From Neobacillus drentensis NBRC 102427 (GTDB lineage Bacteria > Bacillota > Bacilli > Bacillales > Cytobacillaceae), in contig NZ_BCUX01000026.1 of the NCBI RefSeq assembly GCF_001591445.1, positions 1 to 64,000 of the forward strand: a DNA stretch of 64,000 nt, written 5' to 3'. A model generated the notes under the pieces. The model saw only the letters and a program-made list of their open reading frames with translations. It searched no databases and was not told where the DNA came from. The first letter of the stretch is position 1. Each line of letters opens with the position of its first letter. The position numbers were made by a program, and so were the translations under genes. Below are positions 38,067 to 45,546 of the stretch, one piece after another.

Positions 38067-39563
38067 TTGCCAAAGGTAACAGAAGAAGGGTTGAAGAAAA
38101 TAGAAGAAAAAATTGAAACCATCTTTACCACAGAAATGGAAGTAGATGATTTCGAGGGAGACAGTGTTCCGTCAGTTGATGACTTGCCGGATAAAAACAA
38201 AGGGTTGATAGTAACCAACTGCACAATTCTTTTTGTTGATATCAGGAGCTCCACAAAGTTATCGGATAAGTCTCAAGCCAAAAGTATGGCAAAAATCTAT
38301 CGTGCTTTTGCAAGAGCGATGTCGATGTGTGTGTATGAAAGCGGTGGGAGAGTTAGACAAATTGCTGGTGACAGAGTGATGGGTGTATTCGTTGATGATG
38401 CAGAAGAAAGCTCTATCCAAAAAGCTATGGATGCCGCACGTGCCATTACAAGTGTCGTTGAATATATTTTTAACCCGCTCTGCCGAAAAAACGTCAACCA
38501 AAAAGAAATTGCTTGTGGTGTGGGAATTGATACGGGAAGAATCCTGGTCACACCCATTGGGATTAAACATCAAGGAGATGACTCCAGGGATTTGGTGTGG
38601 GCAGGAAAGACGGCAAACGTGGCAAGCAAACATACCGACCTCGCAGAAGCATCTGAGATTTTTGTGACAAAGCGTTTTTATGAGAAACTCCCTTCTGAAT
38701 ACAAGAAAAATAGTGACGGCTCTGAAATTTGGACAAAGACCTTTCGATTTAAAGGCGATACCTTATTTGAAGGGTATGGGGTTCGTGAGTTTTACCTACC
38801 GGAGCTAGTAGAGGAACCATCTGATGGGGAAGAATCAGATGAGAAACGAGCAACGTCTTCTCACAAAGGCATCATAGAATCAGAAGGTAATGATATTGGA
38901 CGTATCGTCACGGACATTGTTCAAGGTGTAGAATCAAAAGTTGGTGGACTGTTGAGTAATTTTGAACAAGTTGTTCTACGTGAAGTAGCCGTCGCCGCAA
39001 AAGAGTCCCAAGCGGAGAGGAAACTCCAGGAACTGCAGAGCCGGGAACAAGCTGTGAAGAAAAAAGAAGAAGAATTGAAGAAGAAAGAACAGGATATTGA
39101 GAGAATCCTTGCTTACAGGAAAAAAGAACTCGCCTACACTGTTAAAGTGACCGCACTCAGAGAAAGAACAAACCATATGAAGCTAGAGGACTTTTTAATT
39201 GAATTGAAGCAAGTTCAAGATTTAGGGGCGGCAATTGGAAAGAAAGCCGGGACTGTCCACAATGAATTGCATGTATTTCAAATGGTAATGTATTTACATG
39301 GCAAAGGTGAATCGGAATTAGCGTTTCGGATTCTGATTGGACAATTGACAGAAGATTTGCCAACCGCTTACATTCCTTTAGAGTCCAACTCAGTTCCGGT
39401 TATTAAAAAAGTAGGTCGAGAGCAGGAGTACTTGCAAGCCGTTATTTATCACATTCAGCACCACAATCCATCCGTTGATAACGTTCTCCGGCTCAGGAAT
39501 GTTCTCAAACAATTAGGAATAGAAAACGAAATCGTAAATCGCATAGGTCTGTTTATTGAATAG
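38067..39563 (+). CDS. class III nucleotide cyclase with C-terminal coiled coil (PycC-like)
   Basis: A 498-aa protein. The cyclase domain spans about residues 40-220: metal Asp in FVDIRSSTKLS, second metal Asp in IAGDRVMGVF, GVGIDTGRILV, then WAGKTANVASK with the transition-state Asn but Lys where Arg is usual. By hand alignment the purine-specifying Lys and Asp positions are Gln and Val. The lead-in SVPSVDDL is shared with the next gene. A charged coiled coil (about 320-370, KKKEEELKKKEQDIE) and a helical tail follow. TTG at 38067 is set by AAGGGGGAG 7 nt upstream. It could make cUMP or cCMP; the product is not provable from sequence. Confidence 0.75.
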   Translation: MPKVTEEGLKKIEEKIETIFTTEMEVDDFEGDSVPSVDDLPDKNKGLIVTNCTILFVDIRSSTKLSDKSQAKSMAKIYRAFARAMSMCVYESGGRVRQIAGDRVMGVFVDDAEESSIQKAMDAARAITSVVEYIFNPLCRKNVNQKEIACGVGIDTGRILVTPIGIKHQGDDSRDLVWAGKTANVASKHTDLAEASEIFVTKRFYEKLPSEYKKNSDGSEIWTKTFRFKGDTLFEGYGVREFYLPELVEEPSDGEESDEKRATSSHKGIIESEGNDIGRIVTDIVQGVESKVGGLLSNFEQVVLREVAVAAKESQAERKLQELQSREQAVKKKEEELKKKEQDIERILAYRKKELAYTVKVTALRERTNHMKLEDFLIELKQVQDLGAAIGKKAGTVHNELHVFQMVMYLHGKGESELAFRILIGQLTEDLPTAYIPLESNSVPVIKKVGREQEYLQAVIYHIQHHNPSVDNVLRLRNVLKQLGIENEIVNRIGLFIE

Positions 39564-39585
39564 TACGAGAGAGAGGAATCATTAA

Positions 39586-40362
39586 TTGAGGTCAAGCCAT
39601 AAAAGTTTCAATCTTGAAAACAGTTTAAAAAGAATTGACTCTATCCTGTATGACAGTACATCGTATGAAGAGTCAGATGATATCCCTGATATTGATGACT
39701 TAACCTTTAACAACGGAAAATACGTGAAATGTGCGGCGATTTTTATAGACTTGAGAGGTTCAACAGACCTAATCAAAACACAAGGAAAATTGTCCAAATC
39801 TTTAGCACGTCTCTATAGAGCATATATCAGTGAAATGGTCGCCATCGTTAACAGCTTTAAAACGTGTAAGGAGATTAACATTGTTGGAGACTGTGTGTCA
39901 GCTATGTTTGCTGGGGATATAGAAGGTGCTGAATCGCCGGTTATCGAAGCTCTTCAAGCTTCATCTATGTCCAATGCAATGATGAATGCCCTAAACGTGA
40001 AATACAAGAAGAAATGGAAAAACTTTGATGAGTTGAAAGCGGGCATTGGAGTTGCCTATGGAAGGGCTCTTGTCATTAAAGCGGGATTTAGCGGAAGTGG
40101 TATTAAGGATTTGGTATACATGGGAGACGTTGTAAACAAAGCATCAAAAATGTGTGGACTAGCTTATAAAAAATATACATCGCACGCAATTTGCGTTACA
40201 GAAGAGGTTTATGTAAGTGCAGGCACGTATATTGCAAATGCTGAGAAACAGCAAACGTTCCAGGATTTCTTAACGGAAAAGAATCATAATACGTTTGGAA
40301 GTGTTTATGTGGGAAATTTTCATAGAAATAGCATTAACAACTGGGCAGAAGAGAATAAATGA
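39586..40362 (+). CDS. second class III nucleotide cyclase (PycC-like)
   Basis: A 258-aa protein that is essentially a lone cyclase domain: DIPDIDDLTF lead-in, FIDLRGSTDL with the first metal Asp, IVGDCVSAMF with the second, AGIGVAYGRALV, and LVYMGDVVNKASK with the catalytic Asn and Lys for Arg. The purine-specifying positions read Asn and Val by hand alignment. TTG start with AGAGGAA 7-8 nt upstream; it begins 22 bp after the larger cyclase, so the two form an operon. The pair is divergent in sequence, so it is not a recent duplication. Possible roles: heterodimer partner, second signal, or regulator. Confidence 0.75.
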   Translation: MRSSHKSFNLENSLKRIDSILYDSTSYEESDDIPDIDDLTFNNGKYVKCAAIFIDLRGSTDLIKTQGKLSKSLARLYRAYISEMVAIVNSFKTCKEINIVGDCVSAMFAGDIEGAESPVIEALQASSMSNAMMNALNVKYKKKWKNFDELKAGIGVAYGRALVIKAGFSGSGIKDLVYMGDVVNKASKMCGLAYKKYTSHAICVTEEVYVSAGTYIANAEKQQTFQDFLTEKNHNTFGSVYVGNFHRNSINNWAEENK

Positions 40363-40365
40363 GAA

Positions 40366-40389
40366 GGCTCACTGATGTGGGCTTTTTTT
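40366..40389 (+). terminator. terminator after the cyclase pair
   Basis: GCTCAC-TGAT-GTGGGC stem (one G-U) followed by seven T. Confidence 0.6.
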
Positions 40390-40562
40390 ATATTAAAAAA
40401 CCACAAGGCATATGCCTCATGGTCTAGCCCTCTCCTTTAACTTTGTCCCATAGTAATATATATGAATATCTTATTGCGCAATCCTGCCCGTTAGTTTAAG
40501 TGAAATTCTTCACATTTTCATGTGCAAAAAAGGGGGTTCAATCTTATTTTAAATTTCAACAC

Positions 40563-40590
40563 AAAAAACCCGACCAATTAACGGCGGGTT
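40563..40590 (-). terminator. terminator of the HNH gene
   Basis: On the minus strand AACCCGCCG and CGGGTT arms flank a loop, followed by a T run. Confidence 0.65.
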
Positions 40591-41673
40591 CATCTTTCTT
40601 TTAAAGCAATTTTATTAATCAGTTTAGAATTGTACTCATTAGCGTCAGAGCTATAGTGTACACGACGATGACAATTCGGACAAATTGCTGCAACATGTTC
40701 TGGTGCATCTGGACCGCCATCTGATAGTCTTGTTAAGTGGTGTACTTCCAAAAACGGATCACCATTTGGCGTATTAAACGGAGCAGTGGCATCGCACGCT
40801 TCGCAAATTCCATTTGAACGAACTAGTGCGTATTTCCTGACAGCTGCAGCACGACTTCGTACAATGATTTTACGTTCCTTGATTGTTAAACTAGAATCTT
40901 CGGTACCTGCTGAACTAGCTAACATGCGCAATTCGCTTAAGTCCTTTGAATCAATAACACTGTCCGCTTGCATTTCGTTAGAAATTTTGTCTGTCATCTC
41001 AAATTCAAATCGAATCATACTCCTTTGATGTCCGTTTTTATCGGGACCAATGAAAGTATGGTATCCTATGCAAGTGAGTTGTCCTTTAAAGGTATGAAGC
41101 CCTGATTCAGGGTTAACCTCGAAAAGGAAAACGTCTTTACTGTTAGCCACGTGATCTCTGAGCGCCTTATTACCTTCTTTAAATACCTGGTTACCGATCT
41201 GACCTTCACCTGTATAAAAGAAAGTCGAATCATCTTGCCATCCAGTATCCATATTCCTCTCCAGATTTTCCTGAAAATATAAATATCATCGGATTGTTCT
41301 TGGACACAGATATTCCTCTTTGCCTGTTTCCACCAAAAGCATTGTGAATCTCAGCACGTTTATAATCTTCATTTATTATAAAAGGAAATATAGGTTTAAA
41401 ATTATCAGTTTTCCTTAACGCCCACTTTCCATTTCCCTTTCCTTCTATCGAATAGAAGATATCTAAAGGACCGCCAGGAGCTCCCTTAAAAATGTCTGTA
41501 TCACTTGAGTGTAGATAAATATTCTTCCTAATTTGCGCCTTCCAATCTGTATATGCGTTTAAGTCAAAGTCTATAGCATGAGCAACCTCGTTATATATCT
41601 CATCTAAAGTGCCCTCTCCGCCAAGCCTTTTAATAGCCGATATAGTTGAATTAACCCATTTATTTAACGGCAT
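40590..41673 (-). pseudogene. McrA-like HNH restriction endonuclease, frameshifted
   Basis: Two overlapping frames spell one protein. The first (41673-41230, GGAGGGGG ribosome site) has a winged-helix-like N-terminus and then a modified-base-reader-like region with YKRAEIHNAFGGNRQRGIS and GEEYGY. The second (41252-40590) continues GWQDDSTFFYTGEGQIGNQVF and ends in an HNH nuclease (CEACDAT ... FLEVHHLTRL ... CPNCHRRVHY). Homologues of this ScoMcrA-type family read through this join, so about 2 bases appear to be missing near 41245. An ATG at 41252 might restart translation and make a split enzyme. The type IV restriction role is a family inference. Confidence 0.72.
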
Positions 41674-41884
41674 AATCCCCCTCCTTACTAACATAATATA
41701 CCAATAGTTTGGTCACGTTTGGACAAAATAGTCGTTTTGTACTTATTAGAACATAAAAAAACTCGGCCTTAAAACACCTATTACTGACTACGTTTTCCAA
41801 ACTCAAAGGATGCGTCTTTTCGTTTCATCAATATGCCTTCTCCGCCTTGCAGCTTAACTAATTCAGAGGAGGCATATCCTTCTC

Positions 41885-41915
41885 TCAAAAAACAAAATCC
41901 CTTCTCATTCGAGAG
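41885..41915 (-). terminator. terminator of the small gene at 41905
   Basis: GCCCCTCTC and GAGAAGGGAT-like arms (one G-U) on the minus strand followed by TTTTGTTTTTTG; it overlaps the stop codon. Confidence 0.55.
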
Positions 41916-42126
41916 GGGCTTCCGTAATTAACCATCCATCGCCAGCTTTGATGATGTTTTTACCTGGATTTTCTCTTTTTAATCTTCTTAACATTTTTTT
42001 ATCCTCGCTTTCCTGCCTCACTTCTGCTTGGCGGATTCTCTTTATTGTCTCTTCCATGGTGTCCGCTGCTTCAATAAATCCTAACATGGGCATGTAAACA
42101 AAAGTTTTCTTTTCACCAGATTTCAT
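41905..42126 (-). CDS. small hypothetical protein
   Basis: A 73-aa protein, highly charged in the middle (EETIKRIRQAEVRQESEDKKMLRRLKREN) and ending GDGWLITEAPLE. It has no membrane segment or recognisable domain. ATG at 42126 has AAGGTGG eight nucleotides upstream. It lies between the HNH gene and the cas operon on the opposite strand to cas. A small DNA-binding, antitoxin or excision-factor role is possible, but nothing in it proves this. Confidence 0.55.
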   Translation of the reverse strand: MKSGEKKTFVYMPMLGFIEAADTMEETIKRIRQAEVRQESEDKKMLRRLKRENPGKNIIKAGDGWLITEAPLE

Positions 42127-42692
42127 CAAGTCAACCACCTTAATATTTGTTATTTTGGTAATTAGACAATAAATGACAAAATCCTTGTTACATATTTGTG
42201 AAATAAGAAAACAGGACTATCTAGGGTAGCTATTTAAAGTAAACTGGATCTTTAAGAAAAGACCCGTTTGTTTAAGTATAATTTTACAATCATTTTTATT
42301 ATCGGTTCAGATCCAACGCTTTAATAAGGCAATCGAGAACAATTCGGCCACCGTACAATATGGAAGAAAAAAATTAGTCCTCCAAGTGAAATCAAAAAAG
42401 CGCATAAAGTGCCTTTTTTTACCTCTCAACATATCGCATATCCCCATGTTTCAAATTCACACACCTGTAAAGGGTGTGGCGTACCTGACCATCCTTCATC
42501 ACCAGCTAATTAGAATGGGAGAGCTCTATATCTACTGATTTTTTAGATATAAGTTTTTTCCATTTCTATTACTAATTTATACAAAAAATAGGTACTTTAC
42601 TATTATTTTTACATTTTTTGCTGTAAAATGAAGAATGAAAAATATCCATAATTTACCGATCACTTCACAAATGAAGAAGGCGAAGAAATAAC
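42127..42692. other. intergenic region upstream of cas3
   Basis: About 565 bp of AT-rich DNA without a supported gene. It contains a short hairpin near 42400-42420 (AAAAAAGCGCATAAAGTGCC then T7) and the inverted repeat at 42607-42628. The cas promoter must lie here. Confidence 0.6.
42607..42628 (+). promoter_or_regulatory. candidate operator upstream of cas3
   Basis: TTTTACA, 8 bp, TGTAAAA: a perfect inverted repeat 65-85 bp before the cas3 start. The right arm overlaps a -10-like TAAAAT, so a bound repressor would occlude the promoter. Confidence 0.4.
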
Positions 42693-44861
42693 GTGAAATA
42701 CTATGCACATTCTACTGAAAATAAAGACAAAAGTGACTGGCATCTATTAAAAATACACTTAATGGATGTCGCGAAGAAGGCAAGAGAATTTGCCGAACCC
42801 TTCCAAGGGGGGCTGTTTGCCTACACAGCCGGGTTACTTCACGACATCGGAAAATATTCTGTTGAATTTCAAAAACGGTTAGAAGGTGAGATTGGCAAGG
42901 TTACCCACTCGACGGCTGGCGCCATTGAAGCAGAAAAGTGGCATAAGTTATATGGAAGGTTGATTGCATATTTGGTTGCCGGGCATCACGCAGGACTTCC
43001 CGATTTTGGGAGTCCAGGAAACCAATCTTCATTAAGTGCTCGGTTGCTGGCATCTGATTTGCCGGATTATCAATATTTTAAGAACGAAATTCGTCTACCC
43101 GATCCATCAGCTATTCATTTTCCTCAATTGAATATACCGTGTAGCCACGGGTTTAGCCTTCAACTCTGGATTCGTTTTTTATTTTCTTCTTTGGTTGACG
43201 CTGATTTTTTAGATACAGAGAGAATGTTGAATGAGCATAAATCAACTCTTCGAGGAAAGTACTGTTCCATTTGGGAATTGCTGGATAAATTGAACGGTTC
43301 ACTGTTGGAAAAAACAAGGAATGCTAACCCGTCAAAAGTGAATCATATCCGCCGTGAAATTCTAAATCAGTGCCGTGGAAAGGCGAACTCCAAACCGGGC
43401 ATTTTTACATTAACAGTTCCGACAGGAGGAGGAAAAACCTTATCTTCTATGGCTTTTGCTCTTAATCATGCGAAAAGACATGGCATGGAACGGATTATCT
43501 ATGTCATACCATACACAACCATCATTGAACAGAACGCGGAAAACTTTAGAGCAATATTCGGGTCGGAGGACGTTTTAGAACACCATAGCAACTTTGAGTT
43601 TCCAGAAGATAGGTTGGAAGATCAAACTAAAATAAAGGATAAATTGCGCCTCGCTTCAGAGAACTGGGATATTCCCATTATTGTTACTACTAATGTTCAG
43701 TTCTTCGAATCATTATTCGGAGCGAGATCGTCTCGGTGCCGGAAACTTCACAATATAGCCAAAAGTGTCATCGTGATGGATGAAGCCCAAATGATTCCGA
43801 CGCCTTTTTTAAAACCTTGTGTAAATGCGTTGGTTGAAATGGTAGCGAATTATCAATCCACTGTTCTTCTTTGCACGGCAACTCAACCAGCGTTGAACTC
43901 GTTTATTCCAAAAGGATACGAGCCGGTCGAGATTATTCAGGATCCTGAACAATTGTATCAAAACTTAAAAAGGGTGAAGGTTATCCAACTTCAAAAACCT
44001 GTCAGCGATGATGTATTAGCGGAAAGGTTAATGGCGCTTGATCAAGTCTTATGTATCGTAAACTCCAAAAAGCATGCACGGATTCTTTTCAAAAAGTGTA
44101 GTGGAGATGGGGTTTTTCATTTAAGTACTCGTATGTGTCCGGCTCACCGAACTGAAATTCTAAAGACTATTCGAGAACGTCTAAAAAAAGGAGAAACATG
44201 CCGTGTCATCTCTACCCAATTGATTGAGTCGGGAGTGGATGTTGACTTTCCGATTGTCTATCGCAGTATAGCAGGAATCGATTCCATCGCTCAGGCAGCC
44301 GGACGTTGTAACCGGGAAGGATTGCGGAGCGAAGGAATTGTCTATGTATTCATACCGGCAGAGAAACACGGATTGCCGCCGGGATGGCTTAGCAGAACGG
44401 CTCAGGTTGGATTAAATGTGATGAATCGTCATTTGGATTTGTTAAGTTTAGCTGCTATTGAAGACTATTTTACTGAGCTCTTCGATATTGAACGTGAGGG
44501 GCTCGATCGAGAAGGGATTTTACCTCTTATCCATGAGAGGGAAAAAGAACTCGCTTTTCCGTTCCGGACCATTGCAGAGAAATTTAAATTAATTGAAGAT
44601 GCGGCAACCGTGATCGTTCCCTGGGATGGTCAATCCCGGAAGTTAATCAAAGAGATAAGGCATAGTGATTTTCCTGTAACATATTTAAGGAAACTCCAAA
44701 GATACAGTGTTCAAGTTTATGACGATGAGTTTCAGACCATGCTTGAGCGTGGCATTATTGAAGAAATAGCATCGCGTTTTTTTGTATTGAGAGAAGAGTT
44801 AATCCAAACCTATTATCTTGAACATGTAGGTCTTGTACCTGCAACTGAGTTGAAAGATTAA
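42693..44861 (+). CDS. cas3: CRISPR-associated helicase/nuclease Cas3 (type I-C)
   Basis: Target-degrading nuclease-helicase of type I CRISPR (722 aa). The N-terminal HD domain has HLMDVAKKA, the HD pair in AGLLHDIGKYS, and VAGHHAGLPDF. The superfamily 2 helicase has Walker A TVPTGGGKT (about residue 250), MDEAQMIPTPF, LCTATQPAL, STQLIESGVDVDF and QAAGRCNREG. All catalytic residues appear intact and length is normal. The start is GTG at 42693 with a weak ribosome site (GAAGGCGAAG). cas5c follows after 22 bp. Confidence 0.95.
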   Translation: MKYYAHSTENKDKSDWHLLKIHLMDVAKKAREFAEPFQGGLFAYTAGLLHDIGKYSVEFQKRLEGEIGKVTHSTAGAIEAEKWHKLYGRLIAYLVAGHHAGLPDFGSPGNQSSLSARLLASDLPDYQYFKNEIRLPDPSAIHFPQLNIPCSHGFSLQLWIRFLFSSLVDADFLDTERMLNEHKSTLRGKYCSIWELLDKLNGSLLEKTRNANPSKVNHIRREILNQCRGKANSKPGIFTLTVPTGGGKTLSSMAFALNHAKRHGMERIIYVIPYTTIIEQNAENFRAIFGSEDVLEHHSNFEFPEDRLEDQTKIKDKLRLASENWDIPIIVTTNVQFFESLFGARSSRCRKLHNIAKSVIVMDEAQMIPTPFLKPCVNALVEMVANYQSTVLLCTATQPALNSFIPKGYEPVEIIQDPEQLYQNLKRVKVIQLQKPVSDDVLAERLMALDQVLCIVNSKKHARILFKKCSGDGVFHLSTRMCPAHRTEILKTIRERLKKGETCRVISTQLIESGVDVDFPIVYRSIAGIDSIAQAAGRCNREGLRSEGIVYVFIPAEKHGLPPGWLSRTAQVGLNVMNRHLDLLSLAAIEDYFTELFDIEREGLDREGILPLIHEREKELAFPFRTIAEKFKLIEDAATVIVPWDGQSRKLIKEIRHSDFPVTYLRKLQRYSVQVYDDEFQTMLERGIIEEIASRFFVLREELIQTYYLEHVGLVPATELKD

Positions 44862-44883
44862 TGTTTAGAAAGGTGATTTTTTT

Positions 44884-45546
44884 ATGGGCTATGGTATTCG
44901 TTTGTTGATCTGGGGTAATTATGCTTGTTTTACCCGTCCGGAGATGAAAGGAGAGCGCGTCAGTTATGACGTCATAACTCCTTCTGCTGCCAGAGGCATC
45001 CTTGAATCCATTCACTGGAAGCCTGCGATCCAATGGGTCGTGGATCGGATTCATGTCTTAAACCCGATTCGGCTTGATAATATTCGTCGAAACGAAGTGG
45101 GAAGTAAAATATCTGAAGCAAAAATTAAGTCTGCTATGAAGGGAAATGAAGAGGATTTACATCAATATCCAAATGACGATAGGCAGCAACGCGCTACACT
45201 CTTACTCCGGGATGTTGCTTATATAGTTGAAGCACATTTTAATATGACTGATCTTGCTGGACCAGAGGATACCACGGAAAAACATTATAATATTGCAATC
45301 CGACGGTCTCGTCAAGGTCAATGTTTTCACCAACCTTACCTGGGATGCAAAGAGTTTCCAGCCATGTTTCGTCTATTAGATAAAGACGAAATGATACCGT
45401 CTGTTTACCATGGTGAAGAACGAGATTTGGGATGGATGCTGTGGGACCTTGATTATCAAAACAACCGGTCTGCTCAATTTTTCAGAGCATCAATGAAAGA
45501 TGGAATTATTGATGTTCCGTGGATCAAAAAGGGGATGGTAATTTAG
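44884..45546 (+). CDS. cas5c: Cas5c (Cas5d) crRNA-processing subunit
   Basis: Type I-C Cas5 (220 aa), which in this subtype replaces Cas6 and cleaves the repeat RNA. It starts GYGIRLLIWGNYACFTRPE, the RAMP first strand, and contains ERVSYDVITPSAARGILESIHWKP, the family hallmark. Near the end HQPYLGCKEFPAMF is also conserved. AGAAAGGTGATTTTTTT precedes the ATG. The stop overlaps the cas8c start by one base. Confidence 0.94.
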   Translation: MGYGIRLLIWGNYACFTRPEMKGERVSYDVITPSAARGILESIHWKPAIQWVVDRIHVLNPIRLDNIRRNEVGSKISEAKIKSAMKGNEEDLHQYPNDDRQQRATLLLRDVAYIVEAHFNMTDLAGPEDTTEKHYNIAIRRSRQGQCFHQPYLGCKEFPAMFRLLDKDEMIPSVYHGEERDLGWMLWDLDYQNNRSAQFFRASMKDGIIDVPWIKKGMVI

